Shown here piece after piece: positions 16,786 through 25,044 of a stretch of 64,000 nucleotides of DNA. This stretch comes from Parashewanella spongiae (GTDB lineage Bacteria; Pseudomonadota; Gammaproteobacteria; Enterobacterales; Shewanellaceae). Made by a program: the position numbers and the translations under genes. The DNA is taken from the NCBI RefSeq assembly GCF_004358345.1, contig NZ_CP037952.1, forward strand, positions 62,001 through 126,000, written 5' to 3'. The notes beneath the pieces are model-generated. The model had not been told where the DNA came from. It saw nothing but the letters and a program-made list of their open reading frames with translations, and did no database searches. The stretch's first letter is position 1; every line of letters begins with the position of its first letter.

Positions 16786-18042
16786 ATGAACGCAACAATT
16801 GGTCGTTGGCAAGGCGCTGGATTAATGGCAACCACCCTATTAGGAACCGGAGTCTTTATTTTACCGCAGATTACGGTTGAGGTCGCAGGCTTTGGAGCAC
16901 TGTTTGCTTGGGCGGCACTCACAATATGCATTATTCCTGTGACTTTGGTGTTTGGTAAGTTGTCGAGTATTTTTCCTCATGCGGCTGGGCCGGCGTATTT
17001 TGTAGAAAAAGCGTTTGGACGCACTATGGGACGAACAATCGGGCTGATATTTCTGCTCGTGGTGCCTTTAGGCGCACCCGCTGCAATTCTGATGACCTTT
17101 CAGTTTGTTGATGCATTATTTTCAGTCTCAGGATGGGCGAAACTGGGGCTGGAATTACTGGTTATTGTTGGGCTGTATTTTTTTGGTAAGCAAGGGCTGC
17201 AAGTGTCAGCTAAAGTCCAATTCGCGTTAACGCTCACAGTGATAAGTATCGTTGTTTTATTGTTTGGTTCAAGTACAGTCAATAGTGAACAGTTTGTCAG
17301 TTTAAGCCATCACGACGATGCGCAACTGTCACTAATCTTGGTTGCCTCAGGTATCGCATTTTGGAGTTTTCTTGGTGTGGAAGCCATGACTCACTTGGCA
17401 GACGACTTTAAACAGCCTGAAAAAGACATGCTGCCCGCAATGATGATTGGTGTTGCCTTGGTCGGTATTATTTACGTCGCTTGCACCTTACTCTTGTTGT
17501 TAGTTCCGACTGATCATTCTGTTGCAATGATAGGTATTTTTGATCAGCTTCTCGGGGGATATGGCGCACAAGTCATAGGTATTTTGGGGATCAGCAGTGG
17601 TTTGGCGACGGTCAACGTTTATTCAGCCAGCGCCGCGCGATTAACCCGTAGTTTTAGTCAAGAGCAAATTCTGCCGCGATACTTTGATAAGGTGAATGAA
17701 CGTGGCGTCCCTGAGCGTGCTCTTACTGTAATTCTCATTGTTATGGCCGTTGTATTATTTTTAAGCTTTGTTACGGAGCAGCAGTTAGAGCATTTAATCT
17801 CTTGGACCAATGGTGTATTTGTGATTATTTATATGATGGCGATGCTATCAGCCATCAAGCTCTTAAATTGTAAATATTTGCCTTGGATCATATTAGGTTG
17901 TGGATTTTGCTTGGGAATGGCGATTGCCTTGGGCGCTAATATGACATATGCCATGTTGATGACAGCAGCAGCTGCACCAGTATTGTGGTGGCAAAAACAT
18001 TATTTACGTAAGAAACAAGTGAGCGTTGAACAGCAAGGTTAA
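16786..18042 (+). CDS. yjeH: YjeH-like amino-acid exporter (APC superfamily)
   Basis: This 418-residue inner-membrane protein has about 12 hydrophobic segments. The N-terminus AGLMATTLLGTGVFILPQI matches the substrate-binding GTGVF region of YjeH, which in E. coli exports methionine and branched-chain amino acids. The central segment LVASGIAFWSFLGVEAMTHL and the YSASAARLTRSF loop are typical APC features. It is transcribed divergently from an Lrp regulator. The stop codon is followed immediately by a family C repeat. Confidence 0.85.
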   Translation: MNATIGRWQGAGLMATTLLGTGVFILPQITVEVAGFGALFAWAALTICIIPVTLVFGKLSSIFPHAAGPAYFVEKAFGRTMGRTIGLIFLLVVPLGAPAAILMTFQFVDALFSVSGWAKLGLELLVIVGLYFFGKQGLQVSAKVQFALTLTVISIVVLLFGSSTVNSEQFVSLSHHDDAQLSLILVASGIAFWSFLGVEAMTHLADDFKQPEKDMLPAMMIGVALVGIIYVACTLLLLLVPTDHSVAMIGIFDQLLGGYGAQVIGILGISSGLATVNVYSASAARLTRSFSQEQILPRYFDKVNERGVPERALTVILIVMAVVLFLSFVTEQQLEHLISWTNGVFVIIYMMAMLSAIKLLNCKYLPWIILGCGFCLGMAIALGANMTYAMLMTAAAAPVLWWQKHYLRKKQVSVEQQG

Positions 18043-18397
18043 TACCAATTACAGTAATTAGGATCTGTTGATCTTTCAGGATTAAATTTTGTGCTATTTG
18101 AGCATTTATCTGTTCAAGGCGTGAGCAGTGATGCTTAGCCATCTAAGTGAGCTGGTCACAACACAGAACAGTGAATGCTCAAAAGCATCGAAAAAAGAGA
18201 GAGCGTAAATTGGTCGCTCTTTCTAAATAAAAGGTGCTGCGTTATCGTTTTCTTATTTGGAAACGAAGTAACGATAGTTTTGTATGTCGATAATAACCAA
18301 ACCTCAAAAAACCTGCCTTGCATAAAATAACCAATTTATCGCTGCAAAAACAATCACGAAAGATCAACAGACCCTAATCTCTCACCCAGCAAGAGAT
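18043..18397 (+). repeat. Family C repeat remnant split by a family B element
   Basis: TACCAATTACAGTAATTA (18043-18060) is the left end of family C. It continues as ATCTCTCACCCAGCAAGAG at 18377 after the B element and then diverges. The B copy inserted at a TA inside C. Confidence 0.75.
18061..18374 (+). repeat. Family B miniature element, 314 bp, nested in family C
   Basis: Ends are GGATCTGTTGATCTTTC and GAAAGATCAACAGACCC, flanked by TA on both sides (18059-18060, 18375-18376). It has the same length as, and is nearly identical to, the copy at 34630-34943. No open frame of note is present. Confidence 0.85.
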
Positions 18398-18450
18398 GTT
18401 GTGGGATTTGTCTCAACGTATACGCAGCCAAGCGAATACATGGCCATAAA

Positions 18451-18683
18451 CCTAGAAACATCAGTTGACTGCGTTCTCAAGCGTAGAAAAAATGGCTGAT
18501 ATTAAGACGTAGCTTGCAGCAAGTAGTTATTCTACTTGCAAAAGTTACAACGCAGATAGCAGCCATTTTAGCAAGCTTGTGAGCGTAGAGCATTTCACTC
18601 ATTGGGTGAAAAACATGATAATAAAATCATCCAATTGCTCAAACAGTTACTCATATACTCAGCGTTCAACTGATGTTTTTAGG
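18451..18683 (+). repeat. Family D miniature element, complete copy
   Basis: It begins CCTAGAAACATCAGTTGAC and ends TCAACTGATGTTTTTAGG. ATAAA stands directly before and directly after it, a 5-bp target duplication. The interior shows a long imperfect dyad (ATGGCTGATATTAAGACG... and GATAGCAGCCATTTTAGC). Confidence 0.85.
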
Positions 18684-18719
18684 ATAAACCAGAGACAGCA
18701 ACGTTATTATTTATAATAA

Positions 18720-19185
18720 GTCCATCAGGTTGAAACGTAGCTGACGGGATAATTACCAGTTCATCCCGAAATCTGACGGGCATGCATAATGGGTAACCGC
18801 TATGGCATGAAGCCCCGTGAAAAAGGTTGAGATGCAATGTAGACCGCAGCATCAAGCGAATTCAGTTAAGCGTTGTAAATCAAAAATGAAGATGGGAAGT
18901 CTCTCCTAGTTGATGACCCCTGACACAAACAGAGAAGCAACAGATAAATGCATCTGTTTGATCTTCCGGCGTAATATGAAGTGGCATGTATTGAAGGAAA
19001 TAAAGTGAACGTGGGAGAGCCTGAATGTTGGAAGGTAGTGACTTCCACTATCCGAATATAAGGTAAACCGAAATTTCAGATAGGGCACTCAGGCAGTCGG
19101 ATGAGCCTATAGCACCGTTAACCGTGAAGACAACATAACTTCACATCAGGGAAGGGGCTCAGTGTTACACCCGTTTTTAACCTAA
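18720..19185 (+). mobile_element. Group II intron 5' fragment of a second type
   Basis: This structured, non-coding block of about 460 bases contains GAAACGTAGCTGACGGGAT, GATGCAATGTAGACCGCAGC, GAAGTGGCATGTATTGAAGG and, near its end, AGGGGCTCAGTGTTACACC. These resemble domains I-III upstream of group II intron reverse-transcriptase genes. No maturase and no domain V follow; the IS110 element starts where the intron body would continue. It differs from the intron blocks at 11051 and 31132. Recognition is from sequence memory, so confidence is moderate. Confidence 0.55.
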
Positions 19186-19489
19186 ACGTTCATGATAGGC
19201 GTAGATGTCATGAGCGTTTACTTTAATTTCGATTTTTCTATCACACTACACCATGAAAATTCTTTCTGTTTTATTCTAACTATTAGCAGAGCTTAAATCG
19301 TGGTCGCATTTTTTTTAGTTTTCATAACTGAACCTAAACTGATCTGGATATGGTTGCTCGTACCCTCGGCTATTTCAGCTTTTACGCATTGAATGAACGG
19401 TAAAATGACCAGTTCTTGTTAGAGTTCTTGGCAATCCAATCTATCCACTAGGCTCTGCTACTCACTTTAATTCAGTGGAGTAGTATTTT
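19186..19489 (+). other. Non-coding left end of the IS110 element, possible bridge RNA region
   Basis: About 300 bases without an open frame precede the transposase. IS110-group elements carry a structured guide (bridge) RNA in a long left non-coding end, so this is where it would be. I cannot fold it reliably by eye. TCATGATAGGCGTAGATGTCATGA near 19189-19212 is a local dyad. Confidence 0.35.
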
Positions 19490-20689
19490 ATGGAGCCTAT
19501 TGTAAAAAGTTGTGCAGGATTAGATGTCCACAAGATGATGGTCATGGTCACTATCCGCAAGGAGACAGAGCAGGGAATTGAAGAAATCACCCAATCCTTT
19601 GGTACTTTAAAAAAAGAACGCTTGAAATTATGCCATTTTCTCAAACAGCATCATATTGAGCTAGCTGTAATGGAAAGTACAGGTGTTTACTGGAAAAGCA
19701 TCTACCTTTCACTTGTTATTACTGGCATAAAAACGCAGGTCGTTAATGCAAGACATGTCAAGAATGTTCCCGGTCGAAAGACAGATGTCATTAACAGTCA
19801 ATGGCTCGCTTCACTCGGTCACTATGGACTCGTTCGGTCAAGTTTCGTTCCAGCGCCACAGCAGGAGCAACTCAGATTACTGACTCGCAGAAGAGACAAA
19901 CAAAAAAAGGAATTGAGTAATGAGAAAAATCGATTACATAAAACCTTAGATGATGCTGGTATTCGTCTGGGCGGGTTTATTAGCGACATTAACGGGAAAT
20001 CAGGGCAAATACTCGTGAACGGTCTGATTGAGGGAAAGCCATTGTGTGACTTGATAAAAATGGTCGACCCAAGACTGAAAGCCGATAGAAGTGAACTTAT
20101 GGCGAGTATAGACGAAACTCTTACTCCGTCACACCTTTATATCTTGCGTAATATCAAAAGTCACATTGAGTTTCTAGAGAAGCAGCTTGCTGAGCTAGAA
20201 ACCTTAATTATTGAAACGATAAAACCGTGGAATGAGGCTCTGGAACTTTTGCAAACGATACCGGGCACTAGTGTTATCAGTGCAGCTTGTCTTATTGGTG
20301 AAATCGGTGACGACATGAGTTGCTTCGATGGAATGAAGGGTATCAGCTCATGGGCAGGTTTATGTCCGGGAAATAATGAAAGTGCAGGAAAAAGAAAAAG
20401 TGGGCGAATGCGTAAAGGAAACAAAATGGTCAAAACACTCTTGTGTGAAGTAGCTAATGCTGCCGTTAAGACGAAAAGCCAATTCAAAGGCAAGTACCAA
20501 GGTTTGGTCATCCGTCGAGGACACAAGAGAAGTATCATTGCTATCGCCCACAAACTTTTACGTATTATCTACACAGTATTAAGCCGAAGGAAAGCCTATT
20601 TTGACCCAGATATTAACTACGAGGAGTTAATGGTCAGGAGAAATAGTCCCCGATGGCTTCAAATGATGATTAAATACAATATGGTATAA
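19490..20689 (+). CDS. IS110 family transposase with altered fourth catalytic residue
   Basis: This 399-residue protein has the RuvC-like DEDD domain (GLDVHK with D12, ESTGVYWK with E62, RKTDVINSQW with D99) and the C-terminal Tnp2 domain (LQTIPGTSVISAACLIGEI, then SSWAGLCPGNNESAGKRKSG with the serine region). In relatives the third block reads KTDxxDAxW. Here the last Asp is Asn102 (codon AAC), so catalysis may be impaired. The frame is otherwise intact. It is embedded between a group II intron fragment and a family D fragment. Confidence 0.9.
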   Translation: MEPIVKSCAGLDVHKMMVMVTIRKETEQGIEEITQSFGTLKKERLKLCHFLKQHHIELAVMESTGVYWKSIYLSLVITGIKTQVVNARHVKNVPGRKTDVINSQWLASLGHYGLVRSSFVPAPQQEQLRLLTRRRDKQKKELSNEKNRLHKTLDDAGIRLGGFISDINGKSGQILVNGLIEGKPLCDLIKMVDPRLKADRSELMASIDETLTPSHLYILRNIKSHIEFLEKQLAELETLIIETIKPWNEALELLQTIPGTSVISAACLIGEIGDDMSCFDGMKGISSWAGLCPGNNESAGKRKSGRMRKGNKMVKTLLCEVANAAVKTKSQFKGKYQGLVIRRGHKRSIIAIAHKLLRIIYTVLSRRKAYFDPDINYEELMVRRNSPRWLQMMIKYNMV

Positions 20690-20790
20690 ACAGTTAAGCA
20701 AAAAGCTTAACAGACAGCCAGACTTATTTTTATCCCTTCAATAATTGCGGGGAGGACTATGTTGCGTCTAATACTATTAATTTTCACGGT
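20690..20790 (+). other. Non-coding right flank of the IS110 gene
   Basis: About 100 bases lie between the transposase stop and a family D fragment. It contains the dyad TTAAGCAAAAAGCTTAA (20694-20710). The IS right end must lie here but its exact border cannot be set. Confidence 0.4.
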
Positions 20791-20847
20791 AACATCAGTT
20801 GAACGCTGAGTATACGAGTAACTGTTTGAGCAATAAGATGATTTTAA
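20791..20847 (-). repeat. Family D end fragment
   Basis: ACATCAGTTGAACGCTGAGT up to GATGATTTTA matches one end of family D in reverse orientation. It is cut off next to the start of a family C element. Confidence 0.7.
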
Positions 20848-20850
20848 CCT

Positions 20851-21226
20851 TATACCAATTACAGTAATTAATCTCTCACTCAGCAAGAGCTAAAGGGTTT
20901 CAGTGCAAGGCACAAGCTCGAAGTACTATATTCCCTACGGCCGCCATACAAAACTGGCGTTCAACGCACTTAGTGCTTTTGTCGGGATAATTCAAGTGCT
21001 TGTAACGCAGTAATGGAATCCTTTAGCCTTGCCCTTCGGGAGCTTGTATGTGCTCACTTTGGTTTATAAAGAATACTTCTCAAAATTGTCTTGACGTAGC
21101 AATGTAATAACGACAGCTTTGTATGCCGGTAACAACTATGCCTTCATCAATTTCGATTGCACTTTGAGCACATACATAGCTCTGAGTTGAGCATTTAATT
21201 ACTGTTAATTACTGTAATTGGTATTA
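20851..21226 (+). repeat. Family C element behind the M14 peptidase gene
   Basis: It is bounded by TATACCAATTACAGTAATTA and TAATTACTGTAATTGGTATT. Internal dyads include CTTGCCCTTCGGGAGCTTG. It lies directly after the stop codon of the minus-strand peptidase gene. It is one of five complete copies in the window. Confidence 0.85.
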
Positions 21227-21236
21227 GCTTTCAATC

Positions 21237-23105
21237 TTATTGCTCGCGGTAAACTGGATACTTCAGATACTGATCATCATAATAAGCACTACGTTGGTAA
21301 AACCAACGTAAGCGAGCTTTAGCATCACTAGCAAAAACCTCATCTTTTAAGGCAGCATCAAATTCAGCTTGCAGTGAAGGATTATCTTGCAACATCTTTT
21401 GTGCTAATGGCTCTACGGCGTAATCTTCAATGTATTCAGTACGGGTAAATATTGGATTAAAGAATCCCCACTGTAGAAAGGAGTCTGTCGATTGTGGCTC
21501 AAGCAATAAAATCGCTAAATCTCCCAGCGGTTGATCCGTTTCAATTTTAACCGTGCCTGTCGGTAGAGTGAGCTCTAGAGGTGATAAACTACTTTGAACG
21601 GATACACGCTGGTGGCCTTCATAAGATTGTTTGTCGAAGGTTGGATCACTAAATTGGTATTGTTGCACAATTTTACGGGTCGGCTTTTGCAATTGTGTCA
21701 TGCGAATACCATGAATTGAAAGACGCTCAATGACTTCAGTCCATTGTGGCAATAAGTAATAAGCACTTGGGCGGTTAATTTTCAGTTTAGCTTTGGTGCG
21801 ACCAACGACAGGCAACTGTTGATACAGCTTAGGTTCACCACTCCAGCGTACTACAGAGTTACCACTGATTGGGCTTTGCTCGGTGGAATAACCAATGCCT
21901 TTAAAATCCCACCCTTGTGGTTGCTGTTCGGCTTCCCATGTCAGTGTCACTCGATCATTAAAAGCAAATTTGTCTTTCGATATCGCCATTTTAAGCAATG
22001 TACCATGCTGACTTAAGGTTTTTAGAGTCTGCTCTAACAAGACATACGTGCCGAGCACTCGCTGTTTATAAGGCTTCAGGCTGTGATTTTCAATCAGTAT
22101 GGTAGGCAAATGTCGTGCATCGCCATAGCCGTTTGAAAACCGCGGCGAGGCATTCCAAAGCGTTAGGCCTTTGGTTAAATCAGTATTGTCGATGGCAAAA
22201 ACTAGTGGTCCTGGAATATGGCCTGCGGCGGTGAGGGCGGTCTCAATTTGTGGACGATACTTATTTTCGAGCCATTGATAACTGTTAGGACTTAATCCGT
22301 TCGAGAGATTATAACCAAAGGTAACATCATATTGGTAATCGATGCCGTCGGTGACATGAACGTCGATGTACAGTTGCGGATCCCATGTGTTGATGGCGCT
22401 GAGCATTAACTGCATTTCAGCGGTATCCGCTTTGGCGTAATCACGGTTTAAATTGAGATTATTGGCATTGGTACGCCAGCCCATGTCAACAGGACCTCGT
22501 TGATTGACACGATTGTATTTTCCGTGGCGTTCATGACCATCGACATTAAAAATTGGCACAAACAAGAGATTGACGTCATCGAGTAACGAGCGTTTTTCTC
22601 CAAGTACTATATCGCGCAGTAACATCATGCCAGCATCTTTACCGTCAATCTCACCAGCATGGATGCCTGCTTGAACAAGTATGCTGGGTTTATGGTTTTG
22701 TTTTAACTCATTAGGGGTTTTAGCGCCTTTACTTGAGGCGACAAACATCCAAATGTCACGCCCTTGTGGACTTTTCCCTAGACTGACTTTATGGATGAGG
22801 TTTGATTGTGCAACGAGTTTGTCGAGCCAAACAAAGGTATCGTGATAATTTGGGCTATTGATATAGTTGGACTGTTCAAAGGGCGTCGACCAAGGTGCGT
22901 TTTTGTCCAGTAATAATGATTCACTTGCTCCATGCCATTGGATCTGTGGCGGTAAGATAGTGTCATTAACAAAGGTGTCGTTAATCCGTGGGCTGGACAT
23001 TTCCTTTTTTGAAATATCGCCTTCACTGGGCGCATTTACTGCAAAGGTTGAAAAAGAAGCCAAACACAGCACTGGTAGCAAGGAGGATAAATTGAGCACA
23101 CGCAT
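21237..23105 (-). CDS. Secreted M14 family zinc carboxypeptidase
   Basis: This is an exported peptidase of about 622 residues from ATG 23105. An earlier TTG at 23138 is in frame but would put a charged stretch before the signal peptide; GGGA lies about 9 bases before the ATG. The signal is MRVLNLSSLLPVLCLASFST. The zinc site HAGE falls at residues 149-152, and the third ligand is probably in LYIDVHVTDG. It is longer than simple carboxypeptidases and has a C-terminal beta-rich extension, as in marine M14 enzymes acting on peptides. The upstream neighbour tapT is divergent. Confidence 0.85.
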   Translation of the reverse strand: MRVLNLSSLLPVLCLASFSTFAVNAPSEGDISKKEMSSPRINDTFVNDTILPPQIQWHGASESLLLDKNAPWSTPFEQSNYINSPNYHDTFVWLDKLVAQSNLIHKVSLGKSPQGRDIWMFVASSKGAKTPNELKQNHKPSILVQAGIHAGEIDGKDAGMMLLRDIVLGEKRSLLDDVNLLFVPIFNVDGHERHGKYNRVNQRGPVDMGWRTNANNLNLNRDYAKADTAEMQLMLSAINTWDPQLYIDVHVTDGIDYQYDVTFGYNLSNGLSPNSYQWLENKYRPQIETALTAAGHIPGPLVFAIDNTDLTKGLTLWNASPRFSNGYGDARHLPTILIENHSLKPYKQRVLGTYVLLEQTLKTLSQHGTLLKMAISKDKFAFNDRVTLTWEAEQQPQGWDFKGIGYSTEQSPISGNSVVRWSGEPKLYQQLPVVGRTKAKLKINRPSAYYLLPQWTEVIERLSIHGIRMTQLQKPTRKIVQQYQFSDPTFDKQSYEGHQRVSVQSSLSPLELTLPTGTVKIETDQPLGDLAILLLEPQSTDSFLQWGFFNPIFTRTEYIEDYAVEPLAQKMLQDNPSLQAEFDAALKDEVFASDAKARLRWFYQRSAYYDDQYLKYPVYREQ

Positions 23106-23258
23106 GACTTGGTCCCGTAAGTCGATAGAAAAACACAAATATCCTTACTTATCGTTTGCTTGAGTGCAACAAGAATCTTGAAAAACAGTACATTTATGCA
23201 GAAACACTGAGTTTTGTTATAATCCGAGCTCTTTATGAATGATATGGCTTAACTTCCT

Positions 23259-23873
23259 TTGACTCCACGTTTAACACGCCAGCAGTGTCAATATTGCCAC
23301 TTTCCTCAGACTCATTGCTTATGTGGCATAGTGAATAAAATAACCAGTCGCGATCAATTGGTGGTGTTGCAACATCCCAGTGAAGTTAAACACGGCAAAA
23401 ACAGCGTGAGATTATTGCCATTAGCCTTAGATTTTGTAAGAGTGGCAGTCGGTGAATGCGCCGATGATTTTGTCGATATTCGCCAATGGCTATCTCAGCA
23501 AAATAAACCAGTTTATTTATTGTATCCATCAGAGACCAGTATCGATGTGGGTACAGCCAAACAATCAACGGCCTCGATTTTAATTGTGCTGGACGGTACA
23601 TGGCGGAAAGTGCATAAAATGCTGCAACTGAATCCTTGGCTGTATGAACTACCTCAATTGCATATCTCGCCAGATAAACCGAGCCAATACCGTATTCGAA
23701 AAGCCAAGCGTAGTGACAGTTTATCGAGTTTGGAGGCAGCGGCTTATGGTTTACAAGCTTTAGAGCCTGAGTTAAATATCGAGCCGTTATTCACTCTGTT
23801 TGATGCTATGATAACTCAACAAATCAATGCGATGCCGCCAGATGTACGGCGTCGTTACGAACCAGAAAGTTAA
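23259..23873 (+). CDS. tapT: DTW-domain tRNA-uridine aminocarboxypropyltransferase
   Basis: DTW proteins transfer the 3-amino-3-carboxypropyl group of SAM to a tRNA uridine (acp3U). The N-terminal zinc-knuckle pattern CQYCHFPQTHCLC and the DTW-like motif LDGTWRKVHKML are present, with PDKPSQYRIRKA after it. The length is 204 residues. Only a TTG at 23259 is available as start, because an in-frame TAA lies at 23250-23252. TATAAT stands about 40 bases upstream (23218-23223). tapT is the E. coli YfiP counterpart; a TuaA-type paralogue cannot be excluded. Confidence 0.8.
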   Translation: MTPRLTRQQCQYCHFPQTHCLCGIVNKITSRDQLVVLQHPSEVKHGKNSVRLLPLALDFVRVAVGECADDFVDIRQWLSQQNKPVYLLYPSETSIDVGTAKQSTASILIVLDGTWRKVHKMLQLNPWLYELPQLHISPDKPSQYRIRKAKRSDSLSSLEAAAYGLQALEPELNIEPLFTLFDAMITQQINAMPPDVRRRYEPES

Positions 23874-23888
23874 ACAAAGGATGCAATC

Positions 23889-24269
23889 ATGAAGTGGACA
23901 AAGGAACTGTCACAGGGTGTTTTAGTCGCACTGTTAACTCTTATCATTAATGTGATCCCACAAGCCATGGCCAATGAGCAAGGCAATAAAAAAAAGCTGA
24001 AGTGGGTGCCTAAAACCGAACGGGCTCAAGCTGAAAAAAAAGTCTCAGAACACACCAAAACTGAAATGCTGCAGGCCGAAAAAGCCAAACAAGCTGCAGA
24101 GCAAACTCCAATCCGGGAGCAAAAAGTGTTGGCGGCGCAACAAAAAAGTGATTGGGAACAACAGCAACAAACCAAATCTCAGCAGCAGTTTGCTGAACGT
24201 CAAAGCCGTGAGCAACAACAATTGATAAAAGCGCAACAAGCGGCAAAGAAAAATAAAAAGATAGAGTAA
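23889..24269 (+). CDS. Small secreted Lys/Gln-rich helical protein, unknown
   Basis: This 126-residue protein has a signal peptide (VLVALLTLIINVIPQAMA) and then a highly charged Lys/Glu/Gln-rich helix (KAKQAAEQ, QQQQTKSQQQFAERQ). No family is recognised. It starts 15 bases after tapT and its stop is one base before the next start, so it belongs to a tapT-orf-methyltransferase operon. Confidence 0.7.
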   Translation: MKWTKELSQGVLVALLTLIINVIPQAMANEQGNKKKLKWVPKTERAQAEKKVSEHTKTEMLQAEKAKQAAEQTPIREQKVLAAQQKSDWEQQQQTKSQQQFAERQSREQQQLIKAQQAAKKNKKIE

Positions 24270-24270
24270 A

Positions 24271-24918
24271 ATGAGTAATCAAGTTTGCGTGTTATGTCAC
24301 CAAGAGTTGTTAACCTTTTATGCTAAAGACAAAAAACGCTCCTATCATCAATGCCAATTGTGCAAATTGGTGCAAGTTGAATCTGAGTATCATTTAAGTG
24401 CTGAAGATGAAAAAGCCGAATACGATAAACACGATAATGATGTGGCTGATGCTGGTTACCAAAAGTTTCTTTCTCGTTGCTTAGATCCGGTGCTGGAGCG
24501 AGTCAGCCCTGATAGTTCGGGATTAGATTTCGGCTGCGGAGAAGGCAAAGTATTAAGCCAAATGGCAGCAAGCCGCGGCGTTCACGTCGCAAATTATGAT
24601 TTGTATTACGTCAATGAACTGAAGGCTCTTAGCCGACAATATGAATTCATTACCCTCACAGAGGTCATTGAGCACATTTATGATGTGAACCAATTATTGA
24701 TCCAACTGAAATCCCTGCTTAAACCCAATGGCCTACTGGCAATCATGACCAAGCGGGTTAAAGATAAACAGGCTTTTGCTCAGTGGCATTATAAAAATGA
24801 TATGACCCACATTTGCTTTTATTCGATTGAAACCTTTGAATGGATAGCCAATCAGTTTGGCTGGCAACTGGAAGTGATTTCAGATGATGTGGTGATATTG
24901 ACCGTGAAGTGTGTTTGA
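24271..24918 (+). CDS. Class I SAM-dependent methyltransferase with N-terminal zinc knuckle
   Basis: The first 30 residues carry two CxxC pairs (CVLCHQ and CQLCKL), a zinc ribbon. The SAM motif is GLDFGCGEGKVLSQM and the post-motif region LTEVIEHIYDV is typical of UbiE/Coq5-like enzymes. The length is 215 residues. It is tightly linked to the preceding gene (one base apart). The substrate is unknown; similar proteins are called class I methyltransferases in Shewanella and Vibrio. Confidence 0.82.
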   Translation: MSNQVCVLCHQELLTFYAKDKKRSYHQCQLCKLVQVESEYHLSAEDEKAEYDKHDNDVADAGYQKFLSRCLDPVLERVSPDSSGLDFGCGEGKVLSQMAASRGVHVANYDLYYVNELKALSRQYEFITLTEVIEHIYDVNQLLIQLKSLLKPNGLLAIMTKRVKDKQAFAQWHYKNDMTHICFYSIETFEWIANQFGWQLEVISDDVVILTVKCV

Positions 24919-25044
24919 TGAGTTTGTCCTGAAGTTTTAAAAACCTAAATTTGCCTTAAGCAAAAAGGAAATTGCATTCAGCTCTAGTTTAGGTTGTGCT
25001 TGTTAGCGTGGGGAACACATGCTTTGTTTCCATATGGTGACAAT

